A stretch of DNA of 64,000 bases from Pseudomonas wenzhouensis (GTDB lineage Bacteria > Pseudomonadota > Gammaproteobacteria > Pseudomonadales > Pseudomonadaceae). Numbering within the stretch: position 1 is the stretch's first letter; every line of letters begins with the position of its first letter. A program made the position numbers and the translations under genes. The stretch spans positions 2,356,001-2,420,000 of the forward strand of contig NZ_CP072610.1 in NCBI RefSeq assembly GCF_021029445.1, read 5' to 3'. The notes below the pieces were generated by a model. That model worked only from the letters and a program-made list of their open reading frames with translations, was not told the DNA's origin and searched no databases. Positions 54,482-63,403 of the stretch are shown here, in pieces.

Positions 54482-55237
54482 ATGCTGCCCCATCCGACCC
54501 TGGACAAGCTCCAGACCCTGCGCCTGCACGGCATGCTCAAGGCACTCGCCGAGCAACTGAAAACCCCCGACATCGACAGCCTGAGCTTCGAGGAACGCCT
54601 CGGCCTGCTGGTCGACCGCGAACTGACCGAACGCGACGACAAGCGCCTCAGCAGCCGCCTGCGCCAGGCCCGGCTCAAGCACAACGCCTGTCTCGAAGAC
54701 ATCGACTACCGTGCCCCGCGCGGACTCGACAAGGCGCTGATCCTCCAGCTGAGCAGCGGTCAGTGGCTGCGCGACGGACTCAACCTGATTATCAACGGCC
54801 CGACTGGCGTCGGTAAAACCTGGCTGGCCTGCGCCCTGGCCCACCAGGCCTGCCGAGAGGGCTACAGCGTGCGTTACCTGCGCTTGCCGCGCCTACTGGA
54901 AGAGTTGGGCTTGGCCCATGGCGACGGGCGCTTCGCCAAGCTGATGAGTAGCTACGCCAAGACCGACCTGCTGATCCTTGATGACTGGGGCCTGGCCCCG
55001 TTCACCGCCGAACAGCGCCGCGACATGCTGGAGCTACTGGACGACCGCTACGGCCAGCGCTCGACCCTCGTGACCAGCCAAATGCCCGTGGACAACTGGC
55101 ACGAACTGATCGGCGATCCAACCCTGGCCGATGCCATCCTCGACCGCCTGGTGCACAACGCTTATCGGATCAATCTGAAGGGTGAATCAATGCGCAAACG
55201 GACGCAGAAATTGACGACGCCAGCCAACCCGGACTAA
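54482..55237 (+). CDS. istB: IS21-family ATPase helper IstB
   Basis: Encodes 251 residues: AAA+ ATPase with Walker A 'IINGPTGVGKTWLACALAHQ' (~105-124) and Walker B 'DLLILDDWGLAPFT' (~165-178). IstB assembles on DNA and activates IstA for transposition. It begins 17 bp after istA, with AAGGAATCCCACC before the ATG. A longer frame upstream overlaps istA and is rejected. Confidence 0.94.
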   Translation: MLPHPTLDKLQTLRLHGMLKALAEQLKTPDIDSLSFEERLGLLVDRELTERDDKRLSSRLRQARLKHNACLEDIDYRAPRGLDKALILQLSSGQWLRDGLNLIINGPTGVGKTWLACALAHQACREGYSVRYLRLPRLLEELGLAHGDGRFAKLMSSYAKTDLLILDDWGLAPFTAEQRRDMLELLDDRYGQRSTLVTSQMPVDNWHELIGDPTLADAILDRLVHNAYRINLKGESMRKRTQKLTTPANPD

Positions 55238-55365
55238 CAATGCCACCCCTGCGTCGCTGCGCTCCGACTGCCCGGCCGGATGGCCGTGGAACAGGTGGCC
55301 AGATGGCCGTGGAATGCCTGGCCAGATGAGAGCGGACTGGGTGGCCGGATGGCGTGGAATCCGCA

Positions 55366-57105
55366 TACGTAAGTCCATTCGCGTGTCTCGGAGCCCTCAA
55401 GATCGGCCTTGTAGTGGAAGACATCAACGCCTTCGACAGCCGTTCCGTATTCGCGCGTCAGTTCAGCTGAGCGCGCCTCGATCTCGCCTTGCATATGAAA
55501 TTCTTTGGGGCTGCCCTTGCCGATCATCTCCTCGGCACGATAGCCCAATAGCTGCTCGGCGCCTCGATTGAACACCATGACCTGCCCTTGCATGTCCGTG
55601 GCAATGATCGAGACCTCCGAAGAAGCATCCAGCACGGCCTGGAGCAAGCCTGCAACCCGCGTCAACTCGGCGGTACGCTGGCTGACCTGCTCTTCCAGCG
55701 CGATATTGAACTGCTTCAGGTAGTTTTCTGCACGCTTGCGATCACTGATGTCGTGCATCAACTTGGCCACCCCGAGGATGCAGCCATCAGGCTCGCGGAT
55801 CAGGCTGCAGGTAATCGCGACATCGATCAGTCGGCCATCTCTGTGCAAACGCTGAGTTTCCATGGCCGAGCTGCGCTCACCTCTGGATGCCTGGGCAAGC
55901 ATCGCCTGGTCTTCCTCCAGCCGTTCGGCGGGTACAAGCAAAGGCGCCAGTGGCTTGCCGAGTACGGCACTTTCGGGATAACCGAACATCTGCTCTGCCG
56001 CGTGGTTCCAGGTGATGATGCGGCCGTCCAGAGCCTCACCAATGATCGCGTCGCTGGAGTTTTCAACGATGGTGGCGAGGCGCGCCTGAGCGGCCAGACT
56101 TTCCTGGCGTCGATCACGTGACATCAGCAGCATCACTGTAATCAGCGCCAACAACGCACTGGCCAGACTTCCTGCTGCAAAAACCATCAGCGGCGATACG
56201 GGCTCCAGGCGCTCGAGGAAAATAGAATCGGCTGACACATCCATACGCCAGGTGCGGCCGAAAAATGCGCGCTCCAGAGTATAGGTCTGGATGCCGGCCT
56301 GGCCGCTGACAGTCTCGGACCTGTAGATGAGCTGCCCCTCAGGGGAGTCCGTTATATCGGTCAGCTGGAGTTGAAGGCCTTTGGGTGCAATATCGAGGAA
56401 AGCCATGACCTCGCTCATGGCGAGTGGCGCATAACTCCAGCCAAGCAGCTCAAATCTGCGCAGCTCAGGGGATTGTGGAATGACTGGATCGCGATAAACG
56501 GGCAGCAAAAACAGGAAGGAACTTTCTTCGAAGCCAGCAACCTGAACCAAATTGATCGGACTGGTCAGCGTCGCCTTACCGCTGGCGGCTGCCATCACCG
56601 CAGCATAGCGACGCTTGTGCTCGGAGGCGATGTCCAGACCTATTGCCTGGGCATTGCGTTCGGCAGGTTCGACATATTGAATGACGAATAGATCTCCGTT
56701 GTGCGGAGCCAACTGCCAGATCTGGAAATCGGGTCGGCCATCGGCCCTGGCATTGACCAGGAAAGCCTCCACCCGTGATCGCGGCACCTTGCGGATATAT
56801 CCAAAGCCCCGCGCGCCGGGATACTCGAGGTCGAGATTGCGCGCCTGACCATAACGCTCGAACTGAGCACGACTGATTTTGCTCTCACCGATCATGTGAA
56901 TAGCCCCACGGATACCACGCAGGCGATACTCATAGACCTTCAAACGCGCAGTCAGCGCTCTCTCAATCTCCAAAGTGGCCGTCGCCAGTTCTTCTTGCAC
57001 GTGGTTGTGATTATTACGAGCTTGCTGCCAGCCGGCCAAGGCACTGAGAAAAATACATAGAAAAAACACCAGCGCGCCGCAAAGCATGTTGCGTGTCAGC
57101 AGCAT
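55366..57105 (-). pseudogene. Hybrid sensor kinase, 5' part (disrupted by IS21-family element)
   Basis: Encodes the sensor half: membrane helix (~8-28), periplasmic CHASE-type domain (~65-250; 'LRGIRGAIHMIGESKISRAQ'), second helix (~310-330), PAS 1 (~350-455; 'RIITWNHAAEQMFGYPESAV'), and PAS 2 (~485-580), cut at the insertion point. Joined to 50365-52737 it gives an uninterrupted protein of about 1370 residues. The start is the ATG at 57105 or a TTG at 57120 with a good AAGAGG site. CHASE domains bind small molecules such as cytokinin-like or other adenine or peptide cues; the ligand is unknown here. The present frame runs 132 bp into the element before stopping. Confidence 0.9.
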
Positions 57106-57120
57106 TTTTAAAGCTCTCAA

Positions 57121-57869
57121 GAAAACCTCTTCTTAAATATTCTCGACCGTATGCGATATGTATTCGCAACCATCAGGCGTAAAGCCGCAACTTGGCGAAG
57201 TTGCTATACTCATGCCGCGCTAAAAAGAAAGTACAAATTATTCTTATCCTGCCGCGGGCAAAAAACGTTTGATCATTGCCCAGACGATAGCACCTGTGGC
57301 GAGCCAGGGAATAGCTGTCTGCCTGGTCAATTAATGGCGCTTTTCGGTCACGGCGGGCCATTGAGTATGTCGAAAATCGGCTGACCATTGCCTATCATCT
57401 GCACACCTTGGCACCACACCCAACCATGGACAGGGCTTTGCTCGGCAGGCGACCCGTAACGAGTCTTGACCAGGCTGACATTGCAGCCTGCTTTTAACCA
57501 GACATGACCGAGCAGGCACTTTTCATAGACTGTCGCCACATGCCTTGTATACCTCTTGAACTGTGCCAGCCCTGACAGCGAGGCGGCACACAATAGTCTT
57601 AAGCAAGTTGCGGCGCGCGGAACAATCGCTGCAAGGCATCAGCAAGGTGGTCGATACTATCCATCATGTGAACGAGCCGGAAATTGAGGCCGCAGAACAG
57701 CAGCGCCTGCCTGCCAGAGACGTTGCAAAGCGGGTTGATTCGCCTTTCCAAACCACCACAGCCGCAGATTTCACGGGTAAACGCATACGCAGGGTTATTA
57801 GCGCATGCTCCCGATGCTTTCCGGCCAGGACAAAAACAGCGAGCGCTGATAGCGCTCTCGGATATCGCC
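57121..57869. other. Long divergent intergenic region
   Basis: A 749-bp stretch between the hybrid kinase and the GGDEF-EAL gene. The first 150 bp next to the kinase are AT-rich and probably hold its promoter. A plausible but unproven small frame lies at 57348-57539 on the minus strand. The part at 57684-57869 is in frame with the GGDEF-EAL gene but encodes no recognisable domain. No RNA gene or palindrome stands out. Confidence 0.4.
57348..57539 (-). CDS. Possible small hypothetical protein
   Basis: A 63-residue frame from a GTG start. The translation looks protein-like, with Gly, Trp and Cys residues ('VHGWVWCQGVQMIGNGQPI'), but I do not recognise it, and the start lacks a good ribosome site (AGAGG is 13 bases away). 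An in-frame TTG would extend it to 57593. It could be a chance open frame. Confidence 0.25.
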   Translation of the reverse strand: MATVYEKCLLGHVWLKAGCNVSLVKTRYGSPAEQSPVHGWVWCQGVQMIGNGQPIFDILNGPP

Positions 57870-60743
57870 GTGCACTCACCTAGCGCTTACATAAAAAATC
57901 GCCGCCTTGCCTTGAACACCTGCGCTCTGGCGCTGCTACTCATGGCTTTAGCCTTGAGCCTGCCTCCCATTGCGATCCTCACTCAGCGCCCGGCCGATTA
58001 CGTATCAGTGCACTTGCTGCTGGAAATGTTTGCCATCAGTGTCTCGCTGATGATCGTCACTATCGCCTGGAACACACTGCACCAGAGCGTAGAGCCAACT
58101 GCACAGACCATGATTTTCGGCTTCACCAGTGTCGCCGGCCTGGACATCTTGCACACCCTTTACTACGGCGGCATGCCAGGGCTGCTCGTGGATGGCAGTA
58201 CCAATACAGCAATTTTCTTCTGGCTCAGCAGCCGTGCAGTCGAAGTTGCCGTTCTCTGCCTGGTAGCCTTGGCCGTTCGACTGCCCGGCAGCCGCAATCT
58301 CTGGCTAATGGCAGGCATTGCCCTGGTCATAGCCCTGTTTGTGGTGGCGACTCAGCACCCGCAATTGCTACCGATAAGCTATATCCCTGGCAGCGGTCTG
58401 ACGCCGTTGAAGCAGATCAGTGAGTACATACTGTGCGCTGCCAACCTCAGTCTGGCCTTGTGGTTTTTCCTGATGAGCCGCAAGACCCAAAATAGCCGAG
58501 ACCTTTGGCTAGGCGTTGCCTGTTTCATCACCGCCATGGGCGCAGTGGCGTTTACCCAGTACCGGCAAGCCTCGGAATTCATAAATCTGTTTGGCCATCT
58601 TTACAAGGTAGCGGCCTACTGCTTCTTCTACCTGGCTGCCTTCCAGATAGCCGTGCGCAAACCCTATCGCTTGCTGGAAATGCGCGAGAAACACATTCGC
58701 GAACAGGAGGCTGAGTTAAACAACCTGCTGGACAATTTGCCGGTCGGCGTAGCCCGTATCGATGACTGCCTCAACCTGCGCTACGCCAACCCGAGCCTGA
58801 TCCAAAGCCTGGATCGTCGGCCTGACAGTGTGATCGGCAAAAGCATCAATGATCTGTTGCTAAAGGACGTTGCCGAACAAATCAGGCCACATCTGCTCAA
58901 GGCAATCAGCGGAATACGTAGCGATCAGGACATTCAATACGTTCGCCCGGACGGCCAAAGCGCCTATGCCTCTTGTCTGGTGGTACCGGAACGCCAGGTT
59001 AGCGGCCGTGAGGCTGGAGTCGTGGCCATTTTCACCGACACCAGTGAGCGCGAACGCAGTCGTCAGAAGTTGATTGAATCACTGCGCGAAATCGCCGAAA
59101 TCAAGGCCGCCCTCGACGCGCACGCCATCGTCGCCATTACCGATGCCCGCGGCGTAATCACTCAGGTCAACGACAAGTTCTGCGCCATTTCCCAGTACGC
59201 CCGCAGCGAACTGATCGGCCGCACCCACAAAATGATCAATTCCGGTCACCACCCACGCGAGTTCTTCCAGGATCTGTGGCGCACCATCAGCCGTGGCGAG
59301 GTATGGAGTGGTGAGGTGTGCAATCAAGCAAAGGACGGCTCGCTGTATTGGGTTCAGAGCACCATCATGCCGTTCATCGGCAAGGACGGCCTGCCCGAGC
59401 AGTACATTGCCATTCGCGCCGACATCACCAAGCGCAAGCTGATTGAAGAAGCCGCTCAGCGCCTGGCTCTACATGACTCGCTTACCGGCCTGGCCAACCG
59501 CCGCCTGATGAGCGAGCGCCTGATCTTTGCCCTGCAACACAGTCAGCGACACAGCCAGCATGGCGCCTTGCTGCTGATGGATTTGGATCACTTCAAGGAA
59601 ATCAACGACACCCTCGGTCACCCTATCGGCGATCAACTGCTCAAGGAGGTGGCCGTGCGCCTGCAGGCCAACCTGCGCCAAAACGATACTGTTGCGCGTC
59701 TTGGTGGTGACGAATTTGTTGTCATTCTCGAGGAGCTTGGCAACGGTCAGGAAAGTGCTATGCATCATGCGAGCGATACCGGCGAGAAAATCCGCCAGGT
59801 TCTTTCCGCACCCTACCAACTGCATGAGCATATGGTGCAGATCAGCACGAGCATTGGTGTGGTGCTATTCGATGGCACACTGCAAAGCGCCGATGAGCTG
59901 ATCAAACAGGCCGACATGGCGCTGTACAAGGCCAAAGATGCCGGACGCGACCAGTTATGCTTCTTCGACAACACATTGCAGAACGAGATCAATCAGCGCG
60001 CCCAGTTACAGCGAGAGTTGCGCCTGGCAATCGAGAAGGACGAGTTACGTCTGTTCTATCAACCCGTGGTCAATACTGACGAACAAATTCTTGGCTATGA
60101 AGCCCTGCTGCGCTGGCAAAGCCCACAGCGCGGAATGGTTTCCCCATTACAGTTCATCCCCCTCGCAGAAGAAAGTGGCCTGATCATTCCCATCGGCCAA
60201 TGGGTAATGAGCACCGCCTGCCGTCAACTGGCCGAGTGGCAGCACGATCCTGTGCGCCAGGCTTGGACCATTGCCGTGAATATCAGTGCACGGCAGCTCA
60301 GCCAGCCCGATTTCGTCCAGCAAGTCCTAAACATCCTAGCCAGCACCAACGCACCGGCCAGACGCCTGCGCCTGGAGATCACCGAATCCATGCTGCAGCA
60401 CGATCTGGCGGTCACCATCGGCAAGATGCAGGCACTTCGCCAAATCGGTGTACGGTTTTCGCTGGATGACTTTGGTACCGGCTATTCGTCCATGAGTTAC
60501 CTCAAGCATATGCCGCTGGACCAACTGAAAATCGATAAGTCCTTTATCGACGACATTCTTGTGGACAATACCGACAGCGCCATCGCCAGTACCGTGGTCA
60601 CTCTGGCGGATAATCTCGGCCTGGAGGTAGTAGCCGAAGGCGTGGAGCAGCGTAAACAGCTTGATTTGCTGGTATCGCTCGGCTGCCATGCATTCCAGGG
60701 ATACCTGTTCGGAAAGCCGGGGCCACTGCCACCCGCGAAATAG
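57870..60743 (+). CDS. MASE-PAS-PAS-GGDEF-EAL c-di-GMP protein
   Basis: Encodes ~957 residues from a GTG. Order: MASE3-like membrane sensor with about seven helices (~15-275), PAS 1 (~300-410), PAS 2 (~425-545; 'AIVAITDARGVITQVNDKFC'), GGDEF (~560-725) with intact 'RLGGDEFVVILEE' and an RxxD site (RQND) five residues before, and EAL (~740-957) with 'YEALLRW', 'FSLDDFGTGYSSM' and 'LKIDKSFIDD' intact. It could therefore both make and degrade c-di-GMP. The true start is uncertain: the open frame reaches back to a TTG at 57684, but those 62 residues do not look like part of the family. Confidence 0.88.
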   Translation: MHSPSAYIKNRRLALNTCALALLLMALALSLPPIAILTQRPADYVSVHLLLEMFAISVSLMIVTIAWNTLHQSVEPTAQTMIFGFTSVAGLDILHTLYYGGMPGLLVDGSTNTAIFFWLSSRAVEVAVLCLVALAVRLPGSRNLWLMAGIALVIALFVVATQHPQLLPISYIPGSGLTPLKQISEYILCAANLSLALWFFLMSRKTQNSRDLWLGVACFITAMGAVAFTQYRQASEFINLFGHLYKVAAYCFFYLAAFQIAVRKPYRLLEMREKHIREQEAELNNLLDNLPVGVARIDDCLNLRYANPSLIQSLDRRPDSVIGKSINDLLLKDVAEQIRPHLLKAISGIRSDQDIQYVRPDGQSAYASCLVVPERQVSGREAGVVAIFTDTSERERSRQKLIESLREIAEIKAALDAHAIVAITDARGVITQVNDKFCAISQYARSELIGRTHKMINSGHHPREFFQDLWRTISRGEVWSGEVCNQAKDGSLYWVQSTIMPFIGKDGLPEQYIAIRADITKRKLIEEAAQRLALHDSLTGLANRRLMSERLIFALQHSQRHSQHGALLLMDLDHFKEINDTLGHPIGDQLLKEVAVRLQANLRQNDTVARLGGDEFVVILEELGNGQESAMHHASDTGEKIRQVLSAPYQLHEHMVQISTSIGVVLFDGTLQSADELIKQADMALYKAKDAGRDQLCFFDNTLQNEINQRAQLQRELRLAIEKDELRLFYQPVVNTDEQILGYEALLRWQSPQRGMVSPLQFIPLAEESGLIIPIGQWVMSTACRQLAEWQHDPVRQAWTIAVNISARQLSQPDFVQQVLNILASTNAPARRLRLEITESMLQHDLAVTIGKMQALRQIGVRFSLDDFGTGYSSMSYLKHMPLDQLKIDKSFIDDILVDNTDSAIASTVVTLADNLGLEVVAEGVEQRKQLDLLVSLGCHAFQGYLFGKPGPLPPAK

Positions 60744-60779
60744 GTCTAATCCGCAAAATCGCGCTACGAGAATGCTCTT

Positions 60780-60825
60780 AGGGTCTGTACGATAAGTCGC
60801 CCAGCGGAGGTCAGGCGATAGCGAT
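60780..60825. repeat. Degenerate dispersed repeat (AGGGTCTGTA family), copy 2
   Basis: AGGGTCTGTA followed by AAGTCGCC and GGTCAGGC, matching in pattern the stretch at 47741. It lies in the 210-bp gap between the GGDEF-EAL gene and the ArsO-like gene. Confidence 0.35.
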
Positions 60826-60953
60826 GGCGGCCCCGCACAAGTAGAAACCGGCCAATAGCAGTCCTTCAATGAACAGCGCTCGAGTTGCCGCGCGTCACTT
60901 TCAAGGGCAAGTAAGCATATAGACTCCTTCCGTTGAGACGCAGGAACCACCAT

Positions 60954-62030
60954 ATGAAAACCAACGCTGATACGCCGATAGATGTCGTCATTATCGGGGG
61001 TGGGCAAGCCGCTTTAGCCACCGCATATTTCCTGCGTCGTACTGGTTTGTCATTCGTGATGCTCGATGCCGAGGACGGCCCAGGCGGTGCCTGGCGCCAT
61101 GGCTGGAATTCCCTGCGACTGTTCTCCCCGGCAACCTGGAGTTCGATTCCCGGCTGGATGATGCCGCCAGCCGAAGATGGCTACCCGACACGCGATCACG
61201 TCGTCGATTACCTCGCGCGCTACGAGGATCGCTACCAGTTTAGAGTGCAGCGCCCCGTGCGGGTCACTTCGGTGGAACGCCGCGCAGGGTCGTTGCGCGT
61301 GCATGCCGCGCATCAGTATTGGGACGCCAGGGCGGTGGTCAGTGCCACCGGCACCTGGAGCCATCCCCATATTCCCCACTATCCAGGCAGCGAGCTGTTT
61401 GGCGGCGAGCAATTGCACTCGGCCCACTATGTCGAAGCGCAACCGTTCGCGGGTAAACGGGTGCTGGTGGTGGGCGGCGGCAACTCCGGGGCGCAGATTC
61501 TGGCAGAGGTGTCGAAAGTGGCCGACGCCACCTGGGTGACGCCCACCGAGCCGCTGTTCCTGCCCGACGATGTCGACGGTCGCGTACTGTTCGAGCGCGC
61601 CACCGAGCGCTGGAAAGCCCAGCAGGAAGGTCGCGTCATCGACCAACCGGTGGGCGGGCTCGGCGATGTGGTGATGGTACCGCCCGTGGTCGAGGCACGC
61701 GAGCGCGGCGTGCTGCACGCGGTACGCCCGTTCGAATGCTTCACCCGCGATGGCGTGCTCTGGCCAGATGGCACGCAGAGCGCAGTGGATGTGGTGATCT
61801 GGTGTACCGGTTTCAAACCTGCGCTGGACCACCTGGCCAGCCTGGGGCTGCTCACCGATGAAGGGCGAATCGAGGTCGAAGGCACCCGCGCCATCCACGA
61901 ACCCAGGCTATGGCTGGTGGGCTACGGCGAATGGACGGGCTCGGCGTCGGCCACCCTGATCGGGGTGACTCGCACCGCGCGCAGCACCGCCGCCGAAATC
62001 GAGCAGTTCCTGAGCAAGGCGCAGGCCTGA
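60954..62030 (+). CDS. arsO: ArsO-like flavin-dependent monooxygenase
   Basis: Encodes 358 residues with two Rossmann motifs: FAD '[20 protein letters not shown]' (~10-29) and NADPH '[19 protein letters not shown]' (~165-183), and the flavoprotein monooxygenase fingerprint region around '[15 protein letters not shown]'. It resembles the putative monooxygenase ArsO that occurs in many Pseudomonas ars clusters; its reaction is not settled. It is convergent with arsJ (25-bp gap containing a small TCGGC/GCCGA hairpin), which supports an arsenic role. Confidence 0.82.
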   Translation: MKTNADTPIDVVIIGGGQAALATAYFLRRTGLSFVMLDAEDGPGGAWRHGWNSLRLFSPATWSSIPGWMMPPAEDGYPTRDHVVDYLARYEDRYQFRVQRPVRVTSVERRAGSLRVHAAHQYWDARAVVSATGTWSHPHIPHYPGSELFGGEQLHSAHYVEAQPFAGKRVLVVGGGNSGAQILAEVSKVADATWVTPTEPLFLPDDVDGRVLFERATERWKAQQEGRVIDQPVGGLGDVVMVPPVVEARERGVLHAVRPFECFTRDGVLWPDGTQSAVDVVIWCTGFKPALDHLASLGLLTDEGRIEVEGTRAIHEPRLWLVGYGEWTGSASATLIGVTRTARSTAAEIEQFLSKAQA

Positions 62031-62055
62031 ACGCCTCGGCGGCTGAGCCGACAGT

Positions 62056-63285
62056 TCAGATTTGCCGAGCGGCATCGCGATGCCTAGGCAAGGCGATGGA
62101 AATCAGCGCGGCAGCCAGCACGAAGGCGCTGGACACCCACAGGCAGGCCTGTAGCCCATAAGCCTGGAAAACCCAGCCCGACAGCAGCGTGCCGATCAGC
62201 CGGCCCAGAGCGTTGGACATGTAGTAGAAGCCGACGTCCAGCGATACGCCGTCCTCCTTGGCGTAGCTGACGATCAGGTAGCTGTGCAACGAGGAATTCA
62301 CCGCGAACAGCACGCCGAACAGCATCAGCCCGCCGAGCAAGACAACATGTGCCGACCAGCCAGTGCCCAGACCCAAGGCGATCAGCGCCGGCAGCCCCGC
62401 CAGCGATGTCGCCCAGAGGAATGCGGCGCGGCCGTCCGGCACATGCCCGCTTTGCTTGCCGGTGATACGCGGGGCAAGCGATTGCACGATGCCGTAGCCG
62501 ATCACCCAACTGGCGAGAAAACCGCCCACCAGCCAGAACTCCCAGCCGAACACCGTGCTCAGGTAAACCGGCAGCGCCACCACGAACCAGACGTCGCGCG
62601 CACCGAACAGGAACAGCCGGGCGGCCGAGAGAATGTTGATCGCCCGGCTCTTGGACAGCATGTCGCGGAATTTCGGCTTGGCCTTGGCCTTGCCCAGATC
62701 CTTCTTCAGCAGCACCAGGCTGGCCAGCCAGATCAGCGCCAGCACAGCGGCCATGGCCAGCACCGCACCGGTGAAGCCGAGCACGGCGAGCAGCGCGCCA
62801 CCGAGGAAGAAGCCGACGCCCTTGAGCGCATTCTTCGAGCCAGTGAGGATCGCCACCCACTTGTACAGGGTGCCCTGCTGACTGTCCGGCACCAGGAGCT
62901 TGATCGAGCTCTTGGCGCTCATCTTGTTCAGATCCTTGGCGATACCGGACAGCGCCTGGGCGCCCATGACCCAGGGCACGGTCAACCAGACAGCCGGCAC
63001 GGTGAGCATCAACAGCGCCAGCACCTGCAGGCCGAGGCCAATGTTCATGGTGCGGTTGAGGCCCAGCCGCGCGCCCAGGTAGCCGCCCACCAGGTTGGTG
63101 ACCACACCGAAGATTTCGTAGAACAGAAACAGCGCGGCAATCTGCAACGGCGTGTAGCCAAGGCTGTGAAAGTGCAGTACCACCAGCATGCGCAACGCGC
63201 CGTCGGTGAGGGTGAAAGCCCAGTAGTTGCCGGTCACCAGCAGGTACTGGCGCACCTCGGGGGCCAGACGGGATAAGGCATGCAT
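62056..63285 (-). CDS. arsJ: ArsJ organoarsenical efflux permease (MFS)
   Basis: Encodes 409 residues with about 12 membrane helices. The opening 'LVTGNYWAFTLTDGALRMLV' and the loop 'LNKMSAKSSIKLLVPDSQQG' are characteristic of ArsJ. It exports 1-arseno-3-phosphoglycerate made by the partner GAPDH from arsenate, giving arsenate resistance. The start at 63285 has AGGA seven bases upstream; the upstream frame extension to 63357 has no such site. It follows the GAPDH gene after ~118 bp on the same strand; a single REP half (GTGGGAGGGGCTTTAGCCGC, 63305-63324) lies in that gap. Confidence 0.93.
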   Translation of the reverse strand: MHALSRLAPEVRQYLLVTGNYWAFTLTDGALRMLVVLHFHSLGYTPLQIAALFLFYEIFGVVTNLVGGYLGARLGLNRTMNIGLGLQVLALLMLTVPAVWLTVPWVMGAQALSGIAKDLNKMSAKSSIKLLVPDSQQGTLYKWVAILTGSKNALKGVGFFLGGALLAVLGFTGAVLAMAAVLALIWLASLVLLKKDLGKAKAKPKFRDMLSKSRAINILSAARLFLFGARDVWFVVALPVYLSTVFGWEFWLVGGFLASWVIGYGIVQSLAPRITGKQSGHVPDGRAAFLWATSLAGLPALIALGLGTGWSAHVVLLGGLMLFGVLFAVNSSLHSYLIVSYAKEDGVSLDVGFYYMSNALGRLIGTLLSGWVFQAYGLQACLWVSSAFVLAAALISIALPRHRDAARQI

Positions 63286-63403
63286 AACAAATCCTGTGTA
63301 AACCGTGGGAGGGGCTTTAGCCGCGACAGCAGAGTGAGTGGATGACGCCTTTTTCATTCACCTTGGTTATCTGGTAGATGGATAAAGCGTCATCCACCAC
63401 GGG

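Larger units (their letters stand above)
52746..55365 (+). mobile_element. Complete IS21-family insertion sequence
   Basis: A 2620-bp element with inverted ends TGCGGATTCCACGG (left, 52746-) and CGTGGAATCCGCA (right, to 55365), starting TG and ending CA. It is flanked by an 8-bp direct duplication TACGTAAG (52738-52745 and 55366-55373). It carries istA and istB and multiple end repeats. Removing the element and one duplication restores the hybrid kinase reading frame exactly (Trp-Thr-Tyr-Val-Arg-Lys), which proves insertion into that gene. Confidence 0.96.

Noticed and set aside
57684..57869. N-terminal 62 residues of the GGDEF-EAL frame
   Set aside because: TTG start without ribosome site; the residues precede the membrane sensor and look non-coding. 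Kept only as an alternative start.
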